A stretch of DNA of 64,000 bases from Amoebophrya sp. A120 (taxonomy: Eukaryota; Sar; Dinophyceae; Syndiniales; Amoebophryaceae): the NCBI GenBank assembly GCA_905178155.1, contig CAJINV010000004.1:6383923-6447922 (forward strand), read 5' to 3'. This document shows, piece after piece, positions 12,596-23,400 of the stretch (positions within the stretch are counted from its first letter, which is position 1; the number at the start of each line of letters is the position of its first letter). The notes below the pieces were generated by a model. It ran no database searches and was not told the DNA's origin. It saw nothing but the letters and a program-made list of their open reading frames with translations. Both the position numbers and the translations under genes were made by a program.

Positions 12596-12709
12596 TTAGT
12601 AGAACAATTTTTCTTGTTCGGTGGTGTTCCGCGTGGTGACAGCTGTCACACCATCTTCGGTGATTTCTTCCGTCACGGTGTTGCGGTCACGCGAGAAAAT
12701 TTTCTTCAT
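12596..12709 (-). CDS. 37-aa ORF in the retroelement
   Basis: MKKIFSRDRN, then Thr- and Glu-rich. Open reading continues upstream without another ATG, so it may be the last exon of a spliced gene, perhaps joined to the membrane-protein ORF whose stop codon is at 12789. No family is recognised. Confidence 0.25.
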   Translation of the reverse strand: MKKIFSRDRNTVTEEITEDGVTAVTTRNTTEQEKLFY

Positions 12710-12788
12710 GGTACGCGTGCGACCATCCGCCGACTTTTCGCCCGAGCACCTCACCAAGGACTGCTGGACCTTTTGAAGTGAATGTTTT

Positions 12789-13424
12789 TTAATCGCATGA
12801 AAATTCTTCTAGCGCAGTGGTGTCATGTTCGATCCACGGGTTCGTGTGCAACACAATTCCCAACAGACGACACTGATTATACACCTTGCGTTCGTACACT
12901 TCTCCGATGACTTTCGCCGTGTCTGCGATGACCTTCGCCGGCTGTAACAGCTTCGTGAACAGCTCGACGATCGAGCGCAGCTGCACGAAAATCTTTTTTG
13001 TGTTGCTCATTCCCCCTTGGGCGCGCCTGTTGCTCTCCGCTCCCTGCATGAGCGCGTAAAAAGCGAACCCGGTGAGCAGGGCCTCGCACCAGGTCAACTG
13101 GAACGTGAAGCGAAAGATGCAGGGGAAGGTGAAGATCCTGCGATTAATTTTTGAGATGAATCTGTGTGAAGTGACAATGAATGAAAACATGATCACTGTG
13201 AATGACATGAAGTGAAGTCTGAAAGTATGATACCGATACGCCGAGGACGCGTAGAAAACGCAGATTCCCACATAGTGTTCGCGTTCCACGAAAACGCGCT
13301 TCACCCATCCAGAGAGCACCAGAATGGTGGCTAGCCCCACGAGAAATGGGGTGAGGATTTCGTCCTGCAGCATGAACAAGATCAACTTGTCCGCTGGGGC
13401 AAGGTCCGGCGTCGGTGGTGACAT
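12789..13424 (-). CDS. Multi-pass membrane protein encoded by the retroelement
   Basis: ATG at 13424 (context ATCAAAATG). A GT-AG intron at 13138-13233 (96 nt; an alternative donor at 13239 also keeps frame) is likely, because the unspliced segment is AT-rich and intron-like. The spliced product is about 180 aa with hydrophobic stretches near residues 20-40 (FLVGLATILVLSGW), 50-65 and 75-95 (LLTGFAFYALM), then an amphipathic, Lys-containing C-terminal half. Three membrane helices are plausible. No relative is recognised. An env-like role is conceivable but unsupported. Confidence 0.45.
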   Translation of the reverse strand: MSPPTPDLAPADKLILFMLQDEILTPFLVGLATILVLSGWVKRVFVEREHYVGICVFYASSAYRYHTFRLHFMSFTVIMFSFIVTSHRFISKINRRIFTFPCIFRFTFQLTWCEALLTGFAFYALMQGAESNRRAQGGMSNTKKIFVQLRSIVELFTKLLQPAKVIADTAKVIGEVYERKVYNQCRLLGIVLHTNPWIEHDTTALEEFSCD

Positions 13425-13463
13425 TTTGATGTGAGACAATGAAATGAGAACAGGAAGTCGAAG

Positions 13464-13766
13464 CTAATTTTTCTTTTGCTTCTTCGGCGCGGGCTCGGTC
13501 TCCACCTCGTCTTTTGGAATAGCCAGCTGTTGATGTTCGTCGCTGAAAATCAGAAAGCCGCTCGGCATGGGTCTAACTTTCTTTCCCAGAACTGTTATGT
13601 CATTGCTGTGCGTTCCAAAATACAAAGGATAAGCGGAGACAAACGGCTCAGTGGTGCCGTCCCATTTCGTTAGAGTGAAATGCGTTTGGCCCGGGCCAAA
13701 TTGAAAATATACCGCCCGCAAGTCAGCAGGCATTTTGTTAGTTGACGAAGCTACAGGTGAATTCAT
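13464..13766 (-). CDS. 100-aa ORF at the 5' end of the retroelement
   Basis: ATG at 13766, TAG at 13464. The centre looks globular (VYFQFGPGQTHFTLTKWDG) and the tail is basic (PAPKKQKKN), resembling a nuclear localisation signal. It lies 252 bp inside A1, 39 bp before the next ATG. No family is recognised. Confidence 0.4.
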   Translation of the reverse strand: MNSPVASSTNKMPADLRAVYFQFGPGQTHFTLTKWDGTTEPFVSAYPLYFGTHSNDITVLGKKVRPMPSGFLIFSDEHQQLAIPKDEVETEPAPKKQKKN

Positions 13767-14017
13767 TGAGGTTGAATTCGTAAGCTTGATCGCAGCATGT
13801 AACCGTACTCAAAGATCAGATTCCAGGTTCTTGAGTGCTCCTGATTGACGCTGCTCCCACTCTCTGTCTCAGTACTCCAGAACAACAACGAAAAACTGTT
13901 TCTATCCATCCTGATCAGCGGTCAGCGTTCTAAACAGCATCTTTTTATCTGTGTTCAAGTTCAAGCGTTCACGATTACGAAAATGAGATGTTGAGTGACA
14001 TCGGTACAGACGAGCAA

Positions 14018-14253
14018 GAAAGGAAAAACAGATCGTTCTCCGTCCGCTAGGTCTGAGAATGAGGTGAATGGAGTGAGAGTGAAGTGATGGAATGAAGCGG
14101 ATCACGTTTCGTTTCGCGTGGATGCGTGTCCATACCCCACGGAATGCAAACGAGCTGCCACGAGCGGCTTTACAGCCAATAACCTACTTCCGACTTCGCT
14201 CACACAAATTGGATTCCAGACGTACTACTTCGTACTACTAAGGATCCATAATC
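14018..14253 (-). repeat. Split direct repeat A1 (outer 5' end of retroelement)
   Basis: 236-bp copy of A2 located 13.1 kb away in the same orientation. Its outer edge at 14253 coincides with the A2/B1 junction, which fixes the 5' terminus of the element. Confidence 0.85.
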
Positions 14254-14383
14254 GCATCGGGCCGAAATCGAGCCAACTGCGAAGAAAATAAACATCATCA
14301 GGTCGACATCACAGCGACACAAAGTAGAAGCAATCCATTTTTCTACCTTCAGAACGCAACATGGCAACGAAGGTACATCCCCT

Positions 14384-15790
14384 TTAAGGCATCGCCAACG
14401 CTGAGCTAGTGCGGAATGTTACTAGGCACTGATACGTGTTCCAAAACAGCCCGACTCCGGCGTCCCAAGTGGCGCGAAAATGCGGGGAAAACAGACGCTG
14501 AATGAGCGTGAAGTTTAAAAAATCCGAGATCGGCCAGACCCACCAGCTGGTAAGGTAGATCTCCCAAAAATTCTCCCGAAAACGGAACTGGGACAGCCAA
14601 AAAACTGTGCGAACCGCCTCTGCGAAAGAAATCTGGTGTCCTTGTGCTGCAAGGTGTGAATCAACAGAAGCATCGACTGCGGTCTTGTGAATTGTACTCC
14701 GACTGCTCTTACCGCCTTCGAGGTTCTGCGCTGCGGCAAGCGCTGCACAAACAGAAACAGTGACTACAACCTCCTCTCCGGCTGAGGCCCTCGAGCGTAC
14801 TAGCGCAGCCTCGTCGTCGTCACCTTCTGCTAAAGATCTGGACGTCGTTTCGCCCGACATCGATGGCCTTGCGCGACAGACTGGGGTCGCGGCACCAAAC
14901 AGTTTCGCCAAGTCAGCCTCTAGCCGTGAAAGCTCGCGGGCGTTCATGAAGGTGGCTACTTGCGGTTGCAGTTGCAGACCCACATGATCGTACGGGTCGT
15001 CGTCCACTGGGGCGCCGCGCGGAATGTGGCCACTGGTTCTCTTGCCATCAACATCCTCCTCGCCGTCCTCTTGGTCCACACCTCGTTCTTCAACCCCAAA
15101 GCCAGAAGTTGCATGAACTTTCTGTAAACACGCCGGCGTTCTTGCCGCGGGCGTGACAGCGTTTCGCAGTGCCGCGCGTCCAGCCGAGCTTGTGGGAAAA
15201 AGCGCGAGGTATTTGGGCCACAAAAACCTCTCCCAGATCACCTCCCAGGTGAGGTGCGCGGTCGTGCTACAGGTCACGAACAGCCAAATGCTCAAAGGAG
15301 TCCACGCGAGCTGCATAAACAAAACCTTCTTTCCCAGAACACGAAAGTCCACGGATTTTGCACTTGATCTTACACGACGGCTGCTGGTGCTGCTCCCGGC
15401 CGCCGCGTCCGTCGCTGAAGTAGATGCCGCAGGCGGTGCCGTGACGTGTTTATTTGTGTTCATCCCATGTAGAAGTTGTTCTTGAGGCGTATTGCGTGCA
15501 ACAGCCGTCGCGCCCATCGTGCGACGGTCTTGCAGGCCACTTGTGACGTCGAATAGGCGATCGGCTAGTCGGTAGGCCTGCACGAGACATCCCGTGCAAA
15601 CAGGCGCGGCGCTCATCACGCCAAGGGTGCGGCACGGGTTCCAAGGCTTGTCGTGCATGAACAGGTGCTCGAGACGGTTGGCCGCGACGTCCGTAACACC
15701 GTATAACCCCACACCCAAGAGCAGCGGCGCACCATTTGGGTGGTTCTCGTAGAAAGACGCGACGCGCGCACGAAAAGCAGACAGCCGCAT
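14384..15790 (-). CDS. Mpv17/PMP22-family membrane protein
   Basis: 468 aa from the ATG at 15790, single exon. The C-terminal 60 residues carry the family signature: an ENFWEIYLTSWWVWPISDF block, then NFTLIQRLFSPHFR and a GLFWNTYQCLV helix. The N-terminus (FYENHPNGAPLLLGVGLYGVTD) matches the usual first-helix region. The usual length is about 170-240 aa; here two long Ser/Ala- and Glu-rich insertions separate the helices. Family members sit in the inner mitochondrial or peroxisomal membrane and are thought to act as channels or in metabolite homeostasis. No intron or IE interrupts it. The retroelement ends 130 bp beyond its stop codon. Confidence 0.75.
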   Translation of the reverse strand: MRLSAFRARVASFYENHPNGAPLLLGVGLYGVTDVAANRLEHLFMHDKPWNPCRTLGVMSAAPVCTGCLVQAYRLADRLFDVTSGLQDRRTMGATAVARNTPQEQLLHGMNTNKHVTAPPAASTSATDAAAGSSTSSRRVRSSAKSVDFRVLGKKVLFMQLAWTPLSIWLFVTCSTTAHLTWEVIWERFLWPKYLALFPTSSAGRAALRNAVTPAARTPACLQKVHATSGFGVEERGVDQEDGEEDVDGKRTSGHIPRGAPVDDDPYDHVGLQLQPQVATFMNARELSRLEADLAKLFGAATPVCRARPSMSGETTSRSLAEGDDDEAALVRSRASAGEEVVVTVSVCAALAAAQNLEGGKSSRSTIHKTAVDASVDSHLAAQGHQISFAEAVRTVFWLSQFRFRENFWEIYLTSWWVWPISDFLNFTLIQRLFSPHFRATWDAGVGLFWNTYQCLVTFRTSSALAMP

Positions 15791-16079
15791 GTTGGGAGGT
15801 AGTATTTAGTGCGGAGTAAGAACTTGACACGGGCAGGCAGTTTTTCATGTAAAAAAGCAAGGACGCCCCCGCCCATGCGTTTTGTATCAAAGACAACAAC
15901 TATTGGAGTTGTAAGCTCCAGGGGAGCATAGCTACGATGAGGGCGATTCGGGTCAGTCGCTTTTGCCTTCGCCCTAATCATGCGGCCTGGGGAAGCACTG
16001 GAAAAACGGATGCGGAGCCCTGCCACCAAACAGTCGCAGCTCGTCTGAAATGTGCAAAACCGTTTTCCTAATGAACACT

Positions 16080-17900
16080 TGAGGCCCGCGCAATGCAGGC
16101 TGGCCGTGGTGCCCCGGGCTAATATTTGACGCGCCTAGATTATTTATGAACTGAGCTTCTTAAGAAGGCGAAGGCCCATCGCATATTACTACGAAGCCGC
16201 GGCACGCGTGCAAGGCCGGCCCGAAACACGGGGGGCGGCCTCACGCTGCAACGGCAGCCCGGCGCACGGGGCAGCCTGCCCAAGCCCAGCCTAGGGAATG
16301 CAGCGGGCCTGTACCTGTTAGAGCGCGCACCCGCAGGCGCCCCGCCCCAAGGGCTAAGGCGGGCGCGCGGGCCGGGCGGGCGCGGACGGGCGAAACCGCG
16401 AGCCCGCCGCGCACGTGGGCAAATGACTATCCGTAGCCGCCCGCCGCGAAGGGCCTGCGAAGGGATGATCTGGGCGGGCGCGCGGCCATAAGGCTGGCTG
16501 CCCGCGGCGCTGCGGCCCGAAGGCGCGGCCGGCCCGGTCAGTCTCCCAACGTTCCGCGGCCCCCGTTTCCCCTGTATCCCCTTCCCTTTCGCCGCGCTCC
16601 TGCCTTGGCTGTGGCTCTCGGCCCCACCGGATTCCCGACCGCTCCACCGATTTTCGGCCCCAGGCCCGGGGCTGCCCCGGCCGCGCGCTGCGTCGCCGCC
16701 GTCTGTTGCCGCGGCGACCTGTTCACGCCCGTACTGGGCTACTAACTCCCACGACTCGCGGGCGGGCTAGTCTGCTAAGCGTAGCCCGTGCTCTTCGATC
16801 GTGCGCGCAATAAATCCGCGAGCATTACCGCCGCCCCAGCTGTGGCAAGTGGTGGCCGGTTCCCCACGCCGCCCGTCTTCCTTCTCTACTATTCTCGTCA
16901 CAGGAACGCACTGAGTGGGAACGGACGAAAAAGCACGACGCGCGCGACCTTTTTGGCGAGCATTTCTGGAAGCCCCTGGCGGGTCTGCAGCCTGCGCGCC
17001 GCGCCAAGCAGGGGCGCGGCCAAGCGGCGCCCGCGCGGGCCCCCGCCTGGGCGGCCCAAAGTGGGGCGCCGCTGGCCATGTTCTTCGCGCCCGTCGCGCA
17101 ACGCGAGCCAGGCGCCGCTCGGCCTTCGCGTTTAGCCCAAGCGAGTTGCATCCGAGAGCTGCACGAGCACGGCACTGGCCCAGTATTATTGCGACAGTGC
17201 GACTCCTGCACGGAGGCCACTCCTCTGGGGGGCTCTTGATAAGAGCACTTCCGACAAAGGTGACAACGCCGACGCCCCCGCATTCCCTTTCGCAGTTGAA
17301 ATGATACCACCCCGCACGCTCGTAGTCGGTTAGAGTAAAGAAAAAGCCAGCACTTTCTGGCGGTGTTCTACTTTCTGGAAAAAACCGCCGATCCGGCGCG
17401 GCTGCGCAAGCCGGTGCCGCCGGCCTGCCACCCCAGCGGCGCGCGGCCGCGCGCTTCGCCTAATGCGAAAAACACACAGCAGCAGCGATACCCTGGAACT
17501 CCGCGCACGCTGTCTGCCGTCGTTTGTACAGCTGCAACCGAGAAAAGGGCGCGGGGGCTTCCAGGTTTGTCAAGTTGCTGGCGCCAGGCGAAACGCGCGG
17601 CCCTCGACATGCGCGCGAACCTTCGCGAGCCCGGCCCCGCCGAAGCTCGCCGCCTCTTTCCAATCATAGCCGCAGGCGGTCGCGCGGCGCTGCTGCGCGC
17701 TGTCCGGCATGATGGCAGTAATTCCGCACGACGAGGAGGCAGCGGGGCCGCAGCGCTTTGAAACGCGCGCGCGCAGAATAGTGGCGCGCTCTGTGTTGCA
17801 CTTGCAGCTGACTAGGAGGCATTGTTGTGGTCTGCGCAAGATTCCCGGCAGGGCCGCAAAGGCTACAAGACCATCGCGAACACATTCTTCGTGCCTTCAT
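16080..17900 (-). other. GC-rich stretch without a supportable gene
   Basis: About 1.8 kb of markedly higher GC than its flanks, with long open frames on both strands that are expected from composition alone. Their translations are Arg/Ala/Pro/Gly-rich and none resembles a protein family. I see no tRNA, rRNA or introner terminus. The strand field is nominal. Confidence 0.5.
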
Positions 17901-18392
17901 CAATGTTGCACTTTATTTTCATAGCAGCAAACGCCACAGCTAGGACATAGCGGCTGTGGTACTATCGCAAGCGATCCTCTATGTTGCGACAGCCTGACAA
18001 CTGCAACCTCAGCGATTCTCCTTTTTCTCAATCAACAATGGATCCAGGGATTTGTGCCAGGTTAAATGTACAAGTCGTGGCAGAAGTTGTTGCAGAACGT
18101 CCGCTTTCAAATGTCACACCTAGCTGTCTGCGTTAATTTCTTGGTGCAACAGCACAAATTCAACTTGATAGAGATGAAGTGTAGTGCACAGTAAAAAACT
18201 AATCAAATTGAAACTTCGCTTTCGCTTTCCTCAAAAATCAAATACAACGTCAACAAAAGCAGGTGGCAGATAGATAAAAACCTTGTACAGCAACACACTA
18301 TTAAGCGAAACAATCTTTATCCGTAAAAAACGCACTTGTTTATTCCTCTTCGCACCCACGTTCTGGTTCTTCTCCTCCCCAACGGCCCAGAT
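17901..18392. other. Intergenic stretch
   Basis: AT-rich sequence downstream of the gene ending at 18393. I see no gene, RNA or IE terminus. Confidence 0.5.
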
Positions 18393-19563
18393 CTACGCAC
18401 TGCCCTCCGGCCTCACACGCCCGTTCCTCTCCTCGCCCGTCTTCTCCTCCGCCTTCGTCTCGGTCTCCCCGTCCGTCTTCACCTCGGTAGAAGCGGGTGT
18501 CGTGGTGGTCGTGATTGTCGCGTCTTCATCCGCAACCGTATGCATTCCAAATATGTCTGGGTCTGGAAAGATGCAAGGTTTGTCATGTTTGGCTAACACG
18601 ACTCTTTAGTCTGTTATGCGCGTGACCCAAGCCCCCTCACTTTTCTCTCATGCGGAAGCTCACTTTATCATGCATAATAGACAAGACTGTAGCAACCCCA
18701 AAGCTTGTCATGCTTGGCAGTAAAGTGAGGTTTTCTCGTCTTTCTCAACCAGCATCACAAGTTTCCAGACCCAGACATTTTTGCATTTGATAATCCGCCG
18801 TGGTCGTGGTTGTCGTGACAGTGGAGTTTGTCGTTTCCTCCGGGACCTCAAAGCTGTGCGGGTCGCAAGCGCCGCAAGAAATTCCGGCCGAGTATGAAGG
18901 GAAAAAAACAATAAACGCACCAGCAGCTTTGTCGTGGTGCTTGTTCATCGTCGTTTTGGTTTTCATCGTTTATGATTCTGGTGTAATTACAAGCTGTGGA
19001 ATTCATGCAGATAAGTCCCGGAAGCTGTTGCTGTATGAGCTGCCTACACATGTCACTTGAATGCATGGTGAAAAAATGCATTGCCCATGCTTGTGAAACC
19101 GCGAACGACCACGGACTAGGCGCTATGCCGAAGTGGAAAGTATGTATCTCATACACCGAACTGGTTGGCCATCGCTTTTTGGAACCCGTTGCGCGAGTCT
19201 GTGTGCTCCGGGGCAGCTGAAGAGGATGGTGGGCAATAAGTAGAACATGGTTAGAGGAGATTCAGATTATAGAGGTGTTTTCTATGAATAAAGCATCAAG
19301 GTTGTTAACTTCATTATTTTTCATGTGTGAAGATTCCAAAAAAAAACTTCTATACCGTCGTAGCTGAACCACTTGTTGTCTTCAGAGCTTTTCAAGTTTT
19401 CGCCGGATGCCTTTGCCATGTCTTCCTCAAACGCCGCCTTCTCCGAGCGCCAGTCGTCGTCGTCCTTCACCTTCTTGCTGTTACGCAGGTGCTTCGCCTC
19501 GTCAATCACGACCTGCGTGACAAAGACAGCCAAGCACAAGGATCTACTCGAGCAGGAACGCAT
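18393..19563 (-). CDS. Small hypothetical protein with Thr-rich tail, possibly secreted
   Basis: Four exons: 19563-19356, GT-AG intron 19217-19355, 19216-19154, IE, 18887-18793, IE, 18533-18393; 507 nt, 168 aa. The N-terminus MRSCSSRSLCLAVFVTQVV could be a short signal peptide. Then come a charged helical stretch (EAKHLRNSKKVKDDDDW), a Cys pair CGAC, runs of Thr, and an acidic Glu/Thr tail. A canonical-looking CAG precedes the second codon block, so the true start could lie further upstream. No family is recognised. The stop codon at 18393 is followed by AT-rich sequence. Confidence 0.45.
18539..18792 (-). mobile_element. Introner element 1 (family A)
   Basis: 254 bp inside the small gene at 18393-19563. 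Ends tatgcattcc / catttgata, inverted repeat built on ATGTCTGGGTCTGG. Flanking repeat imperfect: aaccg / atccg. Confidence 0.8.
18893..19153 (-). mobile_element. Introner element 2 (family G)
   Basis: 261 bp in the same small gene. Ends tatgaagg / atctcata with a weak inverted repeat. Flanks (ccgag / caccg) are poorly matched, but removing the element plus 5 nt restores frame (FGAGISCG). Confidence 0.6.
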
Positions 19564-20448
19564 TTTTCAAGTTGCTCCCGATTTTTTTTTGTCCAGAGAA
19601 GACTGTAGAAGCGGAAGCAGGTTTGGTTTTGCGATTCGTTGCTTATGCTTTGCTGCAATAATGCGTTTCGAAAAAAAAAACTCTTGTGAAGATTATTCTT
19701 GTGTGTGATACAGAAATATTAAAGGCAGCAAGCATTGTTTTTGACTGTAAAGACACCGAGCCCGAAAAAGATATTTCAGTGACAGACGATCCAAGCAATA
19801 AGTTTTTTGACGACACCAGTGTTTACGTCACGATAGCTGCACGAAACTATGGTTAGAGCGGGGTGTAGTTGCTTATGCATCAGCTTCTCAGCACTACCAG
19901 CAGTAGAGCATAACGACACACAACGATCTTCGCGGGCCCACGATTATCAGACGAGTTGTTGAGAAAGGACCGAACGATTTCATCTAAGACACAAGTTTAC
20001 AATTTTTCTTTCTCGATTGAAAACCATGGCAGATTCACCCCCTGCCACTGTTTCGGCCGGTAGCGGTACTAGAAACGATAACTTCTTGTACCCAGTACAT
20101 TCTGCGTCGCTCGTCGCTTTTCTGAAAATCAAATGAAATGGGTTTGCTAATACTTACTCGTCGTCGAATTACTAACTTACTTCAAACATGAAGATTTTTC
20201 CGGGGCTATTTACTGACTCTTTAGTTTATCTTCTTCGAAGTTTCTGTCCCAGCTAAATACAGTATGTGTCGAAGAAGTGCTTCTTTGTATGATGATGTAA
20301 ATCTATTCGAGGTAGTCCCCTTAGATTATCCTCTTCCATCCCCTTAGATTATCCTCTTCAGTGCTTCTTTGCATATATTGAAGTATTGTTTTTTCCTTCT
20401 CTATCCTATTATTTTGGTCTGCGTGGGAGGACCAGAGGTTTCCTCTTC
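19564..20448. other. Intergenic stretch with a short tandem duplication
   Basis: AT-rich. A unit of about 21 bp (ccccttagattatcctcttc) occurs twice in tandem near 20317-20360. No gene or IE seen. Confidence 0.5.
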
Positions 20449-23400
20449 TCAGGCCTTCACAAACTCATACACCCCGTTCTCCTCGTCAATGTCCAGGTCG
20501 CAGTCGAACGCCTTGCACATTTCGAACAGCAATTGCCGCGAGCCTTTCTTCTCCACGTCGTCCGTGAACACGGAGTAAGCCTTATCCCGTGTAAAACCGT
20601 CCCCAACCCAGAGTTATTGGATGCCTAAAATGTTTCTCATGCGCAAACCCATGAGGAGCGTTTTCTAGTCGTGTTTTGAGATTTGTCATGCTCGAATCAG
20701 CATGATAAGCCCGAGCTGTGATGCTGCTTCACTAGCTAAAGTTACGACTGCATTAAATGCTGAAATTTGTCATGCGCAGCACCCAAAGCTTTTTGATTTG
20801 TCTAGCAGATTTCCCACATTGACTCTGGGGAAGTGGGCACGTTTTTACTCAGCATACGTCTCCCCTTCCACAAGCGAGGCCAGGTTCATTTCCAGGTCCA
20901 GTTTCCAATCCTCGCGGATTTGCTTGTCAGGGTCAAGTATCAACGGTAAATATCCCTGGATGTCTGGCAGACTGTAAACTTGTCATGCAGGTTTTCCATG
21001 ACCCCTGAGTTCTGGAATGCGGGGACTAGCATGCCAGACTCTGCTTGGTCTCTATCATGCCTATCCTGCATGAGAAACTCCCTCCCAACGTGGTCGAAAG
21101 TGGACACCAGCTTTTGGCACTCATGCAACACAGATTTTTGCATGATTCGAATTTAGCATGACAAGTTGCGATCTTCCAGACCCAGACATATTTGCAATCC
21201 ATATCGAGCGACTTGCTGTCGAAATTCGCCTTCGCATCGTACGCGAAGTCGTATTCCTCCTCCCGATCTGTATTCGTACTGCCTGCTGCAGCTGCTCCGA
21301 GGGGCGGATTTGTTTGCTGTGGGAGGAGGAATTGCTGGGTGGAGGTGGTCATCTGTCGCTGATTTACATGACTTTCAGGTTGTACTATATGTCCAGAAGT
21401 CGCCCCGCCCACTTGCTGCGGATAATTTGGTGCAAATTTGCTCGTCTGTGGCTGCGCAGGTGGCGGCTCTGTTTTTGATTTTATTTTACTAATTATGCGG
21501 AGTGTGGAATAATTCTCAGTACAAGAATGCGCCCTCTACGCAGCTTCGCAAGCCTACGCTACCGCGACAAAATCACAGAATCAACATGAAAAGACTCAGA
21601 GTCGGTGTATCAAAATTCAGTACGTGCTGCCGTCTCCCTCTTATTCAAAAACGCACTTGTGCCGGTCAACACCAGCTCCTGAATCGCGGTGGCGCACTCT
21701 AACCGCGCCTCCTCCGTCCCCCCCGAGATTTCGCAGGTCTGCTGCTTCTCGCGCAGCTTGATCTCGGTCACTTGGAAGTGCTGCTTCAACTGCTTCATCA
21801 TTTTGCCCTGCTTGCCAATAATCACCGCATGCTTGTCCTTCGGACAATCGATCTTCAACTTGTTATTTGTTGTGCTATTACTTGTCGTCGCTTGCTGCTG
21901 ACCCAGGACATGATCGACGCTATGATCTCCGAAAAGCTGTGCCGGCAACTGACTGTTCCTAGAGGGTAATGTTGTCGTAGTGCCACCTGCCGCGGGGGCC
22001 ACTGCGGACGAGGACGGTCTGCTATTTGTTCTACCGTTGTGAAGTAGAGAAGAGGATTTTGATGCGCGGCTACTGTTTTCCTGCTGCATCGCAATCCTCT
22101 GCTGTTGTAGCACTTCCTGCCGACGCCGCTCCTCCTCCTCCTGCTGCTGCCGCAAGATCTCCGCGCTTTCAATTCGGTGTCTTTCATGATCTTCTCGTTC
22201 TCTTTGTCTTTCACGATCTTCTCTCCTTCGCCTTTCCTCCTCCTCCCTCTCTAGTTGCTCCTGCTCTCTCCGCAATTTTTCCTGGCGTTCCACTTCCTGG
22301 AGCTCTTCCCGCAACTTCCTTTCTACCTCTGACTGCCGCTCTTTCCTCTCGGCGCTTTCCCGCCGCTTCTGCAGTATTTCCGCTTCCCGCATTTTACGTT
22401 CCTCCTCGTCGGCGAGCGCGTTGTCAATCACCTGCTCGATGTACATCTGACACTGTTGCCGGTCCTTCAGGCAATTCCCGCCGATTACGGTGATCACGCC
22501 GCTCTCGTCCACTTTCAAATCCTCTAAATGAAAATCCTCCACAATCTGCCGGGCCGTGGCGCCCCCGCGCCCGAGCACGGTGTTGCGCAGCGAGGGCGGA
22601 ATTTCAAACTGCAGAATCTCCACGTTCTGGTGTTGCTGCTGGTTCATCATGGAATTGTTGAAAAATGTTGACATGTTTCTGCTTTTTGAGGAGCTGCTGT
22701 TCTTGTGCTTGTTCAGAAGATGGACACTTGCAGCTCCTGGCTGATTCTCGTCCACCTCCATGTCCACATTTCTAGTTCCCTGCTGCTCGTTATAATTTTC
22801 ATCAACTACCACTGCCTGCCCTAAAGAAGCTCTACCACCGCCGGGGGGCAACAAGCCCCCGCCTTTAATCATACTCGCAGTCGGCGATCGCACAGTTGTG
22901 CCACGGAGTAGAGACTCCTGCAAGGACTGCTGCTTTTGCAAGTAGTCCCGGTGACCGCCGATGGTTTGGATCCGGGCATTCGGCACGTCGTCCTGGTCAT
23001 GAAAGTGTTGGTGTTGCCCTCCTTGCAGATGTTGCTGTTGGTCCCCACCACCGCCTCTCTCGTTCACGCTGTCCACGTTCGCCGAGCGACAGGCGTCTAA
23101 AATCACCAATTTCGCCGTCTCCACCATCTCCTCGCTTCTTCCCAAAATTTCCACATTGATGACCTCCGCATTCTGGTCCATGAAATTCAGCGTGATCAAA
23201 TCAAACTCCTGCTCCAGTTTCCGCAAGTTGCTACCCCCAGGGCCGATCACGCGCCCCTTGCACTCCGCGGGAATCTTGAACCGAATCAGTTTCGGCACGT
23301 GGTCAGCTAAAGTGCCGGCGGGAGGGGCCTGGTCGGTTATCGCAATCGACATCTCGTCTAACAAGTGCAGCCGGGCGGCCTTCGCTTGAAACAACGCGGC

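Larger units (their letters stand above)
591..14253 (-). mobile_element. Giant tyrosine-recombinase retroelement (DIRS/Ngaro/VIPER-like) with split direct repeats
   Basis: Read on the minus strand the order is A1 (14253-14018), internal genes, B1 (1293-1151), A2 (1150-915), B2 (740-591). The B1/A2 junction at 1151|1150 gives the two outer ends to the base: A1 stops at 14253 exactly as A2 stops at 1150, and B2 starts at 591 exactly as B1 starts at 1151. This is the split direct repeat layout known from Ngaro/PAT-type YR retrotransposons. Inside are a Gag-like gene, a tyrosine recombinase and a reverse transcriptase-RNase H; no LTRs and no DDE integrase are seen. YR precedes RT, as in VIPER-type elements. 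At 13.66 kb it is large for this order, because about 5 kb upstream of the recombinase encodes extra spliced ORFs. The right end lies 130 bp beyond the stop codon of the Mpv17-like gene. Confidence 0.85.

Noticed and set aside
591-14253. LTR retrotransposon
   Set aside because: The repeats are arranged A1 ... B1-A2-B2 rather than as two equal terminal repeats, and a tyrosine recombinase takes the place of an integrase.
16354-17903. Many long open frames on both strands
   Set aside because: They overlap in up to five frames, are Arg/Ala/Pro/Gly-rich and match no family; expected from high GC alone.
20317-20360. Tandem 21-bp duplication as a regulatory site
   Set aside because: Only two copies in AT-rich intergenic DNA; nothing ties it to a function.
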